Origin: Mycobacterium gordonae
GTDB taxonomy: Bacteria; Actinomycetota; Actinomycetes; Mycobacteriales; Mycobacteriaceae
Direction: 5' to 3'
Length of the DNA stretch: 64,000 nucleotides
NCBI RefSeq assembly: GCF_002101675.1
Contig: NZ_LQOY01000093.1
Coordinates: 1-64,000, forward strand
Below, piece after piece: positions 51,792 through 59,867 of the stretch. Positions within the stretch are counted from its first letter, which is position 1. Each line of letters begins with the position of its first letter. The notes under the pieces were generated by a model that saw only the letters and a list, made by a program, of their open reading frames with translations, was not told where the DNA came from and ran no database searches. Position numbers and translations under genes: made by a program.

Positions 51792-52091
51792 TCAGCCCGC
51801 ACTGGCGGCGTTGATTGCCTCGGTGGCGGAGTACGAGCCGGCGCTGGCCGCCAGAACCGCGACGAAAGCCTGGTGAATCTCGGCGGCACGGGCGCTCACC
51901 GCGTGATACATCTGCGCGTGCGCGGCGAATTGCGCCGCGGTCAAGGCGGACACCTCGTCGGCGGCAGCGGGCGTCACACCGCTGGTCGATGCGACTGCAG
52001 AAGCGTTGGCGGTGCTCACGGCCGCACCGACAGTGGACAGGTTATCCGTTGCGGCGATGAGTGATTCAGGTAGGATGCGCACGTAAGACAT
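51792..52091 (-). CDS. PE family protein
   Basis: A 99-residue PE protein consisting of the PE domain only: MSYVRILPESLIAATDNLSTVG, with the helical hairpin and the ESX secretion motif YxxxE as YSATE near residue 88. AAGGAG precedes the ATG by 7 nt. It would form a four-helix heterodimer with the following PPE protein and be exported by an ESX system. The Pro-Glu of the family name is present (LPES). Confidence 0.93.
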   Translation of the reverse strand: MSYVRILPESLIAATDNLSTVGAAVSTANASAVASTSGVTPAAADEVSALTAAQFAAHAQMYHAVSARAAEIHQAFVAVLAASAGSYSATEAINAASAG

Positions 52092-52469
52092 GGTGGTGCT
52101 CCTTCAGGTTGAGAGCAGGGCGCGGCAGTCCGGCGCACGACAGCGTCCTGGCGCCCGCGTGAAAGATGGTTAATGTGGGCAGCTTTGGCCGATAGGCGCG
52201 CGGAGACCGGTTATCCGTAGCCGAAAAGTGTTGTCAGACAATGGGCCAATGTGTTAAGCGGATTTTTCACGCCGAGGCGGCGATCGCGGGTTGACGTCAG
52301 CTGCGCGGCACGGGAGCTGCGAAGAGTGTCGGCGACTGTCCATCTTGCGTCCCAACTGCTAGCAAATTCCTACGACAACTAGGTAACTCCAGTTGGTCCG
52401 TAGATGCAATCGATTCGCAAGTGCAATTTTGGGAAAGTTTCGGATTCAAACGCCTCAGAGTCGCCCGGC
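52092..52469. promoter_or_regulatory. PE/PPE upstream region
   Basis: A 378-bp gap, AT-richer in its right third, with no supportable gene. It should hold the promoter of the PE/PPE pair on the minus strand. A perfect 11-bp palindrome TTGTCAGACAA occurs at 52231-52241. No known operator was recognised. Confidence 0.4.
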
Positions 52470-53411
52470 TCAGACCATTTCGACGATCACTTTGCCGGTG
52501 GAGCGGCGCTCGGCGAGATCCTGCAGGGCCTGGTCGACGTCGTCGAGGGAATAGACGGCGCCGATCAGGGGACTGATCGCCCCGCGGGTGGTCAGATCCT
52601 CCAGCTGAGCCAGGGCCGCCGCCCGGACCGCGGGGTCGACGGCGAGCACGCCGAACGAGCAGCCCCGTACATCGACGTTGCGCATCAGCAGCCGGTTGAC
52701 CGACACGGTCGGTATCTGGCCGGCGGCGAAGCCCACGACAACGATTCGGCCCTCCGGAGCCAGGGACCGCAGGCTGTCCCGAAAGCGTTTCTCGCCACCG
52801 ACCGGGTCGACGATCATCGCCACCGGAGTGTCCAACCGGTCGTACCAGTCGTCGCCTACCAGCACCGTGTCAGCGCCCAGAGTGGTAGCAACACGGGCCT
52901 TCTCGTCGGTCGAAACGCAGCCGATGACCCGGCCGCCGAGTGCCTTGGCGATCTGGATGCACGCGCTGCCGACCCCGCCGGCAGCACCGTGCACCAACAC
53001 CGTCTCTCCGGGTTGCAGCGCTCCGCGCCGCTGCACAGCGGCCAAGGCGGTGAGGTAGTTCAACGGGAGCGCAGCGCCGCGAATGTAATCCAACCCATCG
53101 GGCAAGCGAAAGGTGGTCTCCGCCACGGCCGCCACCCTTTCGGCGTGCGCCCCGAATGTCAGCGTCATCACCCGGTCGCCGACGCTGAACTCCCCGCCTG
53201 GCGGCGCTTTGATGACATCGCCAGCCGCTTCCCATCCGAGGATGAATGGAAGCTTCTGGCGCACCTGGTATTTGCCGTGGGTCATCAGCAAGTCTGGGAA
53301 CGACACCCCGGCGGCGCGGACCTGGACCACCAGGTCCCCATCGGGTTCCTCGACATCGGCGAGCACGACGGACGCGGGCCCGCATTCTTCGATCACCTGT
53401 ATTGCGCGCAT
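52470..53411 (-). CDS. Zinc-free MDR oxidoreductase (NADPH:quinone reductase-like)
   Basis: A 313-residue medium-chain reductase of the quinone oxidoreductase group. The Rossmann motif is VHGAAGGVGSACIQIAKALG, preceded by YLTALAAVQRRGALQPGETV; the N-terminal GroES-like domain has no structural zinc cysteines. The end is ERRSTGKVIVEMV. It reduces quinones or enones with NADPH. It is divergent from an HxlR regulator with strong palindromes between them, so its expression is probably controlled by that regulator in response to electrophiles. Confidence 0.92.
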   Translation of the reverse strand: MRAIQVIEECGPASVVLADVEEPDGDLVVQVRAAGVSFPDLLMTHGKYQVRQKLPFILGWEAAGDVIKAPPGGEFSVGDRVMTLTFGAHAERVAAVAETTFRLPDGLDYIRGAALPLNYLTALAAVQRRGALQPGETVLVHGAAGGVGSACIQIAKALGGRVIGCVSTDEKARVATTLGADTVLVGDDWYDRLDTPVAMIVDPVGGEKRFRDSLRSLAPEGRIVVVGFAAGQIPTVSVNRLLMRNVDVRGCSFGVLAVDPAVRAAALAQLEDLTTRGAISPLIGAVYSLDDVDQALQDLAERRSTGKVIVEMV

Positions 53412-53421
53412 TGGGCCCTCC

Positions 53422-53502
53422 GCCTAGATATCGAAATGATATCTAGGCAAGGTATCAGAAAAGTACGCTGCAATTCAACGCAAAGTCCCAAACTGATACT
53501 GT
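53422..53502. promoter_or_regulatory. HxlR operator region
   Basis: A perfect inverted repeat GCCTAGATATC (53422-53432) / GATATCTAGGC (53438-53448) with a 5-bp centre lies 11 bp from the oxidoreductase start codon. A second pair, GTATCAG (53452-53458) and CTGATAC (53493-53499), overlaps a TACTGT -10 element (53497-53502) that would make the regulator message leaderless. These are likely binding sites for the HxlR protein. Confidence 0.7.
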
Positions 53503-53508
53503 GCAGGT

Positions 53509-53997
53509 ATGCGGTATGAGGACCTCGCCGATATCCCCTGCTCGATTACCCGGCCGCTCGTCGTCCTCGGGGACCGGTGGACGTTTTTGCTGGTGAAACA
53601 AGCGTTCGCGGGCACCACGCGGTTCGAGGACTTTCTGACGACGCTGGGCATCCCTCGAGGCCGGCTCGCTGACCGGCTCGACCGCCTCGTCGCAGAGGAG
53701 ATCCTGCGGCGCGAGCCGTACCGGGAAGGCAACAGCCGAACCCACGCGGCCTACCGGCTGACGGACAAGGGTCTTGCCCTCTACCCGGTTCTGCTGGCGC
53801 TGCGTGACTGGGGCGACCGGTACATGGCACCCGGTGGCCCACCTGTCTACTACCGCCACCGCGACTGCGGCGGCGCGGCCCATGTCCAGCTGTCCTGCGA
53901 CAAGTGCGACGCGGAGCTCACCGCTCACGATGTCATCCCCGAGGCCGGTCCGGGCCTGTCGGGCGACGGCCGAGCCGCAGATCGGTCAACCACGTAA
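53509..53997 (+). CDS. HxlR family transcriptional regulator
   Basis: A 162-residue winged-helix regulator. The HxlR start has the conserved redox Cys11 (DIPCSITRPLVVLGDRWTFLLV), followed by FEDFLTTLGIPRGRLADRLDRLVAEEIL and the wing TDKGLALYPVLLALRDWGDRY. A C-terminal extension has a CDKC pair and other Cys (RHRDCGGAAHVQLSCDKCDA) that may bind zinc. HxlR proteins such as YodB and HypR sense quinones or diamide through the N-terminal Cys. It faces a quinone reductase-like gene. Confidence 0.9.
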   Translation: MRYEDLADIPCSITRPLVVLGDRWTFLLVKQAFAGTTRFEDFLTTLGIPRGRLADRLDRLVAEEILRREPYREGNSRTHAAYRLTDKGLALYPVLLALRDWGDRYMAPGGPPVYYRHRDCGGAAHVQLSCDKCDAELTAHDVIPEAGPGLSGDGRAADRSTT

Positions 53998-54014
53998 ACG
54001 AGATTTGAGTGTGG

Positions 54015-55130
54015 TCAGAGGATTTCGATGAGCGGGATGTCCATCTCTGCCGCGCTCGACGCACCGTGAAAGCCGACCAGCCTTGCCGATTCCGGTGGCT
54101 CGTGACCGGTCGCCAACACCGCCCAGCCGCCGGTGCAGACCACCACGACGTCACCGATCCGGGGCAGAAGAGCGGGGCTGACCGGCCCGAACAGACCCGC
54201 CGCGACGGCCTGCTCGCGGGTGTGGACATCCGCGCAACCGGCGAGGAGTTCCGACCAGGTGGCCACCACATCGGCGGTGGCCCCGGGCTGGGTGTGCAGG
54301 TAACGCACTCGCGGCTCGCCGGCGACCACCCGAACACCGGCGGCCAGCCGCGGGTCGGCGTCCATGTCGATGCGGGCGTCCGCGGCGACGTTGAAGCCGC
54401 CGTGGTCGGCGGTGACCAGCAGCGCAGCGTTGGCGGGCAGCGACTCGGCCAGCCTGGTCAGCAGTGCATCGATCCGCGCCGCGGCCTCGTGCCATTCGGG
54501 TGACCCGACGCCGAACACGTGCGCCATCGTGTCGAGGTCGGCGGTGTAGCCGTAGACCAGACCGGGTGTCGCGCGCAGTTCGTCGATCATCCGCTGTGCG
54601 TAGTCGTCGTCGGCGTGCGTGGGCACGAAGAGCGCGCCGTGGTAGGCGGCTTCGGTCAGTCCACTACCGATGAACCATTCCGGCAGCAGGGCGCGGGCTT
54701 TGACGCCCGCATGCGCCAGACGGTCGAACCACGTTGGGAGAGGCTGCCATTCGTCGACCGGCGGTTCGTCGCGCCACCGGATGTGGTTGAGCACGCGGCC
54801 GGTGCCCGGGATGTTGAGGGTGAAGCCGAGGATTCCGTGTTGTCCGGGCTGGGCGCCGGTGCCCAGCGATACCAGGCTCGTCGGTGTGGTGGAGGGGAAG
54901 GTGCACCGCAGTTGTCGCAGCCGCCCGGTGCCACCGGTCAGCACCGAGGCCAGCAACGGAGCGTCGTCCACCACGTCCGGCAACAGATGCCAGCCCAACC
55001 CGTCGACGAGCACGACCATGATGCGGTCGACGTCCCCGACCGACTCGGTCAAACCCAGGGTGTCCAGTGCGCCGGGTACCCCGAGCAGAGCCGCAGTACT
55101 GGGCAGCAGGTCGCAAATCGAACCGGGCAC
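54015..55130 (-). CDS. Alkaline-phosphatase-superfamily phosphodiesterase
   Basis: A 371-residue nucleotide pyrophosphatase/phosphodiesterase-type enzyme. Two-metal ligands and nucleophile are visible: Asp in VVLVDGLGW, Thr nucleophile in TFPSTTPTSL, Asp and His in YGYTADLDTMAHVFG, Asp-His in VTADHGGFN and the last His in VGFHGASS. There is no signal peptide, so it is cytoplasmic. The natural substrate is unknown. It converges on the HxlR gene with a 17-nt gap and follows the hydrogenase operon by 21 nt, so it may be at its end. Confidence 0.87.
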   Translation of the reverse strand: MPGSICDLLPSTAALLGVPGALDTLGLTESVGDVDRIMVVLVDGLGWHLLPDVVDDAPLLASVLTGGTGRLRQLRCTFPSTTPTSLVSLGTGAQPGQHGILGFTLNIPGTGRVLNHIRWRDEPPVDEWQPLPTWFDRLAHAGVKARALLPEWFIGSGLTEAAYHGALFVPTHADDDYAQRMIDELRATPGLVYGYTADLDTMAHVFGVGSPEWHEAAARIDALLTRLAESLPANAALLVTADHGGFNVAADARIDMDADPRLAAGVRVVAGEPRVRYLHTQPGATADVVATWSELLAGCADVHTREQAVAAGLFGPVSPALLPRIGDVVVVCTGGWAVLATGHEPPESARLVGFHGASSAAEMDIPLIEIL

Positions 55131-55151
55131 GGGGGCCAGTGTGGCACGAAT

Positions 55152-55937
55152 CTAGGCGTTGAGGCGTTCGTTGGTCACCCGCATCTGCCGGCGGGTGCTG
55201 TCGGCAAGCGCGCCCACCTGGTCTGGCTGCAGCCGCCCGCACAGCCGCCCCCAGTGCACCGCGACCTCGTCGCCGACCGCTACGTCCGGCACCGCGCAGT
55301 ACCCGTCGGCCCAGACGTCGAGCACCCGGGTGGCGGGCTCGGACAATGCGAGCGCCCGGCCGTCCCACACCAGCCGCCGGCAGCGCACCTCAATCTCATC
55401 ACCGCGGGGAATCTGGCGCCGCTCCTCCGCATCGCTGCGCTCTGCATCGTCGCCGGCGCGGCGGGAGATGACGGTGCCCCAGCTGATCCGGCAGCTGTCC
55501 AGCACATGCAGCGGATGCTGATCCATGCCGCGCCCGAGAAATCGCGTCCAGGGGTACACGCCGAAGACGTGAAAGCAGTGGTTGCCGGCCGCCTCGCCGG
55601 CCAGATCGGGGGTGAGATGTGACCAGTAGCGGCCGGCCTGGGGGCCGATGATGGCCAGCAACTCGTCGAAGAAGCGGGTGCCGGGCACTTCGGCGCCGAC
55701 ACCACCGCCGAGCCAATAGGATTCGACCAGCCGGCGGTCCAGCGGATCGGTGATGCCGGTCAGCCGCGACAGCACCTGCAGATACGGCCACGCCCCGGAG
55801 AACCTGCGAGCCGCGCGCAGCACGTCGTCCACGGTGCCGTCGCGCAGGGTGGCGCCCAGCGGCGGACCGCAATAGCCGAGGGCGTTGGGGGCATAGGCGT
55901 ATCGGGCGAACATCTCGGCGCCGGCGGCGTCCGTCAC
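55152..55937 (-). CDS. Hydrogenase-operon protein of unknown function (DUF6390-like)
   Basis: A 261-residue protein. GTG 55937 starts 1 nt after the hypD stop; a reading to 56183 lies inside hypD and was rejected. Recognisable blocks are MFARYAYAPNALGYCGPPLG, GAWPYLQVLSRLTGITDPLDRRLVESYWLGGG and NHCFHVFGVYPWTRFLG. I recall similar proteins, annotated DUF6390, in actinobacterial hydrogenase operons, but the link is from memory. The Cys and His pairs (NHCFHVF, HWGRLCG) could bind metal. Its function is not known. Confidence 0.75.
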   Translation of the reverse strand: MTDAAGAEMFARYAYAPNALGYCGPPLGATLRDGTVDDVLRAARRFSGAWPYLQVLSRLTGITDPLDRRLVESYWLGGGVGAEVPGTRFFDELLAIIGPQAGRYWSHLTPDLAGEAAGNHCFHVFGVYPWTRFLGRGMDQHPLHVLDSCRISWGTVISRRAGDDAERSDAEERRQIPRGDEIEVRCRRLVWDGRALALSEPATRVLDVWADGYCAVPDVAVGDEVAVHWGRLCGRLQPDQVGALADSTRRQMRVTNERLNA

Positions 55938-55938
55938 G

Positions 55939-57078
55939 TCACCCTCGTCCAGACGAACCCACCAGCTTGGCGGCGTCACGGTGCATGCGGCCGAAGTTGT
56001 AGTAGGCGGCGCACGCTCCCTCGGGCGAGACCATGCAGGTGCCGATCGGCGTCTCCGGCGTGCATGCAGTGCCGAAAACCTTGCATTCCCAGGGCTTGAG
56101 GACGCCCTTGAGCACCTCGCCGCACTGGCACGCCTTCGGGTCGGCGACGCGCACGCCGGGCATCGAGAAGCGTTGTTCGGCATCGAAATCCGCGAAATCG
56201 TCGTGCAGGCGCAGCGCGCTCTGCGAGATGAACCCGAGCCCGCGCCACTCGAAGTGCGGGCGCAACGCGAACACCGTACCCATCAGCCTGAGTGCGGCGG
56301 GATTGCCATTCTCCGGGACCACCCGCTTGTACTGATTCTCCACCTCGCACCGGCCTTCACGAATCTGCCGCAGCAGCATCGCCACCGACGCCAGGATGTC
56401 CAACGGCTCAAAACCGGCCACTACCAAAGGCTTTCGGTAAACATCCGGAACGAACCGGTACGGGCGGTTGCCCACCACCGTGGATACATGCCCGGGACCG
56501 ATGAACCCGGACAGCCGCAGGTCCGGTGATTCCAGGATCGCCTTGATCGGCGGCACGATGGTGACGTGGTTGCAGAACACGCTGAAGTTGGGTAAGTGCA
56601 GTTCGCGGGCGCGCACCAGCGTCACCGCGGTGGACGGTGCGGTGGTTTCGAAGCCGATGGCGAAGAACACCACCTGCCGGTCCGGGTTGTCCAGGGCGAT
56701 CTTCAGCGCATCCAAGGGGGAGTACACGAACCGGACATCGGCGCCGCGCGCTTTCGCGTCCAGCAGACTGCCCGCCGATCCGGGCACCCGCATCATGTCG
56801 CCGAAACAGGTGAAGATCACCCCGGGTTGGCCGGCCAGCCACATCGCGTCGTCGATGCGCCCCATCGGGATCACACACACCGGGCAGCCGGGGCCATGCA
56901 CGAGTTCGACGTTGTCGGGCAGCAGGTGTTCGATGCCGTGCCGGTAGATGGTGTGCGTGTGCCCGCCGCACACCTCCATGAATTTGAAGTGCTCGGGGCC
57001 GGTTCCCGCGAGGTGCTCGATCGCGGTCAGCAGTGTGCGGGCCGCCGCCGGATCCCGGAATTCGTCGACGAATTTCAT
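55939..57078 (-). CDS. hypD: Hydrogenase maturation protein HypD
   Basis: A 379-residue scaffold for Fe(CN)2CO assembly with HypC. The active-site cysteines are present: CGGHTHTIYRHGIEHLLP, HGPGCPVCVIP, and the [4Fe-4S] ligands in the C-terminal segment (PKACQCGEVLKG, WECKVFGTAC, IGTCMVSPEGACAAYY). The CxxGH-type motif C-G-G-H is intact. It is 9 nt after hypC and lies at the downstream end of the maturation block. The tail is MHRDAAKLVGSSGRG. Confidence 0.97.
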   Translation of the reverse strand: MKFVDEFRDPAAARTLLTAIEHLAGTGPEHFKFMEVCGGHTHTIYRHGIEHLLPDNVELVHGPGCPVCVIPMGRIDDAMWLAGQPGVIFTCFGDMMRVPGSAGSLLDAKARGADVRFVYSPLDALKIALDNPDRQVVFFAIGFETTAPSTAVTLVRARELHLPNFSVFCNHVTIVPPIKAILESPDLRLSGFIGPGHVSTVVGNRPYRFVPDVYRKPLVVAGFEPLDILASVAMLLRQIREGRCEVENQYKRVVPENGNPAALRLMGTVFALRPHFEWRGLGFISQSALRLHDDFADFDAEQRFSMPGVRVADPKACQCGEVLKGVLKPWECKVFGTACTPETPIGTCMVSPEGACAAYYNFGRMHRDAAKLVGSSGRG

Positions 57079-57086
57079 GTCGCCTC

Positions 57087-57359
57087 CTAAACGATCGCGG
57101 AAGAGTCGAAGGCTTCGAGTTCGGTGGTGTATGCCTCGCCGAGCTTCTTGATGGCCGCCAGGGTCAGCAGCGCTTCGGTCTCGTCGATCTTGGCCATCGC
57201 GAATCCGACGTGGACCAGCACCCAGTCGTCGGGTTGGGGTGGGTCACCTTCGAGCAATCGCACGCTGATGGTGCGTTGCACGCCGCTGACGTCGACTTTG
57301 GCCAGATGGTTAGCGGGATCGGTGACGGCGACGATCCGTCCCGGAATGCCCAGGCACAT
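57087..57359 (-). CDS. hypC: Hydrogenase chaperone HypC, copy 1
   Basis: A 90-residue chaperone with the essential N-terminal Cys2 (MCLGIPGRIVAVTD), the barrel GVQRTISVRLLEG and WVLVHVGFAMAKIDETEA. HypC binds HypD during Fe(CN)2CO assembly and then carries it to the large subunit precursor. It has GGAG upstream of the ATG and lies between hypE and hypD in the order hypE-hypC-hypD. A second hypC occurs at 62169-62420, which suggests separate partners for the two. Confidence 0.96.
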   Translation of the reverse strand: MCLGIPGRIVAVTDPANHLAKVDVSGVQRTISVRLLEGDPPQPDDWVLVHVGFAMAKIDETEALLTLAAIKKLGEAYTTELEAFDSSAIV

Positions 57360-57379
57360 CGGCGGTCTCCTCTCTGGTG

Positions 57380-58495
57380 TCAGCAGATCCGGGGCAACGG
57401 GTCGCCGACCAACATGTCGACGATTCGGGTGCCGCCGAATCCGGTTCGGAGCAGCACGCTTTCGCGTGGCGCGGTCACAATCTCCCCGACGTCGGCGGCA
57501 TCGGCACCCAGCGGGTGCGAGCGCAGCGCGGCCAGCCCCGCCTCGGCTTCCCCGGCCGCGACCACGGCGATGAACTTTCCTTCATTGGCGACATACAACG
57601 GGTCGATTCCGAGCAGTTCACACGCCCCGTTGACCATCGGCCGCACCGGCAGGTGCTCCTCCTCGAGCAACACGCCGAGCCCGCAGGCCTGTGCCAGTTC
57701 ATTGCAGACGGTGCCCACCCCACCCCGGGTGGCATCACGCAGCCACCGGGTGGACGGCGCGGCGGCCATCAGCAGTTCGACGAGCGGGCTCAAAGATGCC
57801 GTGTCCGAAGCGATGTCAGCCTCGATGGCCAGATCGCCGCGGGCGAGCAGCACGGCCATGCCGTGATCGCCCATCGAGCCCGACAGCAGCACCCGGTCAC
57901 CCGGTTGTACCGCGCCGGCCGCCAGCGAGCGGTCGGCGGGTATCACGCCGGTGCCGGTGGTGCTGATGAAGACGCCGTCGGCCGCGCCGTTGGGCACCAC
58001 CTTGGTGTCACCGGTGACGATCTGCACACCGGCTTCGGCGGCCGCCGCCGCCATGTCTGCCACGATCTCCTTCAGCTCGGCTATCGGGAAGCCTTCTTCG
58101 AGCACGAAGGCCGCCGAGATCCACGAGGGCACCGCGCCGGCCATGGCGAGGTCGTTGCAGGTGCCGTGCACGGCCAGCGTTCCGATCGACCCACCCGGAA
58201 AACGTCTGGGCTGCACCACGAACGAGTCGGTGGACATCGCGATCCGCTCGCCGCCGGGGAGAGTGAGCACCGCGGCGTCACCGAGCGACTCGAGCAGCGG
58301 GTTGCGAAAAGCCTCGACGAACACGGCGTCCACCAGCGCGGCGGAGGCTTTGCCGCCGGCGCCGTGCGCCAGCGTGATGTGGTCGTCGAGCAACCGGGGA
58401 CGGCGTCTGCGGAACGACTCGATGCGTTCGATCACCTGACCTTCGCCGAATCGTGGCCCCGACAAGAGATAGTCGCGTGCCGCCGGATCGCTCAT
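57380..58495 (-). CDS. hypE: Hydrogenase maturation protein HypE
   Basis: A 371-residue AIR-synthase-like ATPase that dehydrates a carbamoyl to a cyano group on its C-terminal Cys. The C-terminus PRIC keeps that Cys as the last residue. ATP and metal blocks include DHITLAHGAGGKASAALVDAV, LTLPGGERIAMSTDSFVVQP, VQIVTGDTKVVPNGAADGVF and TRGGVGTVCNELAQACGLGV. It accepts the carbamoyl from HypF. Its start overlaps the SIS-protein stop by 4 nt. Confidence 0.97.
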   Translation of the reverse strand: MSDPAARDYLLSGPRFGEGQVIERIESFRRRRPRLLDDHITLAHGAGGKASAALVDAVFVEAFRNPLLESLGDAAVLTLPGGERIAMSTDSFVVQPRRFPGGSIGTLAVHGTCNDLAMAGAVPSWISAAFVLEEGFPIAELKEIVADMAAAAAEAGVQIVTGDTKVVPNGAADGVFISTTGTGVIPADRSLAAGAVQPGDRVLLSGSMGDHGMAVLLARGDLAIEADIASDTASLSPLVELLMAAAPSTRWLRDATRGGVGTVCNELAQACGLGVLLEEEHLPVRPMVNGACELLGIDPLYVANEGKFIAVVAAGEAEAGLAALRSHPLGADAADVGEIVTAPRESVLLRTGFGGTRIVDMLVGDPLPRIC

Positions 58496-59157
58496 GCCGC
58501 CCCCATCCTCTGATCAGACTTCTCCTGTACTGCCAGCCAGAGCCGATAACCCAGCAGAGCCTGGGCTTCCTGGATCCGGTGCACGCTCTGGGACCTGACT
58601 GTGAAGCAGGCGTCCACATTCGGGTTGCGCGCGAACGCGCCGCCTTCATAACCGGCGAATCCGATGGTGTACAACCCGCGTTGGCGGGCTTCGGCGAGCG
58701 CAGTGAGTAGGTTGGGGGAGTTGCCGCTGGTGGACATGGCGACCGCGATGTCGCCGGAGGCGGCGCGGGCGATCAGCTGGCGGGCGAAAACCAACTCGAA
58801 TCCGACGTCGTTGCCCAGGGCGGTGACGATTGCCTGGTCGGTGGTCAAAGACCAGGCCGGCAAGGGGTTTCCGACGGGGGGTCGGGCGAACAGTGCGGCC
58901 AGCGTGGTGCAGTCGGTGCTGCTGCCGCCGTTGCCGAAGGTGAACATCCGTCCGCCCGCACCGAATCGCCGGGCCAGTTCGGCTGCGGCCCGATCCAGCA
59001 GGTCGGCATTGGCGGTCAGGGTGGCGCGCCGCACCGCGATGCTTTCGGCGGCCTTGGCCTGCGCGGATGCGGCCAGGTCGGCCAGCAGGGAGTCGGGGTT
59101 GTCTTCCTCCGCGTCGATGAACGGGTAGAGGAAGTTGGTGGGCTCCTGTTGCATCAT
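58492..59157 (-). CDS. SIS-domain protein (GmhA/phosphoheptose isomerase-like)
   Basis: A 221-residue SIS-fold protein of the GmhA type. Characteristic blocks are GGRMFTFGNGGSSTDCTTLAALF, FARQLIARAASGDIAVAMSTSGNSPNLLTAL and GLYTIGFAGYEGGAFARNPNVDACFTV. GmhA converts sedoheptulose 7-phosphate to heptose phosphate, but its presence within a hyp operon suggests another use, perhaps a carbonyl-ligand or sugar-phosphate step in maturation; that is inference. It overlaps both neighbours (hypE, SIS-HypC) by 1-4 nt. Confidence 0.88.
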   Translation of the reverse strand: MMQQEPTNFLYPFIDAEEDNPDSLLADLAASAQAKAAESIAVRRATLTANADLLDRAAAELARRFGAGGRMFTFGNGGSSTDCTTLAALFARPPVGNPLPAWSLTTDQAIVTALGNDVGFELVFARQLIARAASGDIAVAMSTSGNSPNLLTALAEARQRGLYTIGFAGYEGGAFARNPNVDACFTVRSQSVHRIQEAQALLGYRLWLAVQEKSDQRMGAA

Positions 59158-59867
59158 CAGGCCTCCTGCCCGGCGCGCGCGATCGCCGTGCCCGCGTGGA
59201 CCAGCACAAGGTCACCGGCAGTCACCCGTCCGATCAGGGTGGTGAGCACCGATTCGGTGCCTCGCGCGGTGCGTACGCTGGCATGGTCATCGTCGTAGGC
59301 GGTGAGCACCTCAGCGAGTCGGCCTTCGTCACTACAGGTGACGCAAACATGCTCGGAATATTGGGTTTTCAGCAGCCCCGGGTGTTCGAAGCACACGTGA
59401 GTCAGTTCCCAGAGCAGGTGGTAGAACAGCACGAAGCCGCCGGTGGCGGCGACCCGAGGATCCGGATCGTCCAACCACAGCACATGATCGGCGGCACCGG
59501 GCTCCGGGCGCGCACCGCTGCCGATCCAGAACGTGGTGGCACCCCACGCCGGGCAGCGGCGCATCACCGATCGCACCGCCAGATCGTCAGCGCCGGCGAC
59601 CGCGATCACCATGTCCCCCGGGCGAACCGAAATCCGGACCAAGTCCACCACGTCCGGTCCTGCGAGGGCGACCGCCGGCAGCGCCCGCTTGCCCACGATC
59701 ACCGGATGCACGAATTCGACTGCGATATGTCTGGCATGCGGTTCCCACGACGGCGCGATCGACCACATGGTGGCGCCCGCCGCGAACCGCTTGGCCGCGG
59801 TGAATGCGGCTCCGGCCAGATCAGCAGCCAGATCGGCGCCGAGATCGTGATCCATGACCGTATTCAT
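59157..59867 (-). CDS. SIS-like domain fused to a HypC/HupF-like tail
   Basis: A 236-residue protein in two parts. Residues 10-130 resemble a SIS domain without clear active-site residues (AAFTAAKRFAAGATMWSIA, ISVRPGDMVIAVAGADDLAV, WGATTFWIGSGA). Residues 168-236 resemble HypC: CVTCSDEGRLAEVLTAYDDD, then GRVTAGDLVLVHAGTAIARAG, the latter equivalent to GDWVLVHVGFAIAKID. The free N-terminal Cys of HypC cannot exist here; CVTC may replace it. It overlaps hypF by 4 nt. A role in maturation is inferred from the operon. Confidence 0.75.
   Translation of the reverse strand: MNTVMDHDLGADLAADLAGAAFTAAKRFAAGATMWSIAPSWEPHARHIAVEFVHPVIVGKRALPAVALAGPDVVDLVRISVRPGDMVIAVAGADDLAVRSVMRRCPAWGATTFWIGSGARPEPGAADHVLWLDDPDPRVAATGGFVLFYHLLWELTHVCFEHPGLLKTQYSEHVCVTCSDEGRLAEVLTAYDDDHASVRTARGTESVLTTLIGRVTAGDLVLVHAGTAIARAGQEA

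Noticed and set aside
52231..52241. TTGTCAGACAA palindrome as an operator
   Set aside because: Eleven base pairs in a 378-bp gap with no regulator nearby; could be chance.
55938..56183. Longer N-terminus for the DUF6390-like protein
   Set aside because: The extra segment lies wholly within hypD in another frame and is Arg/Pro-rich noise.
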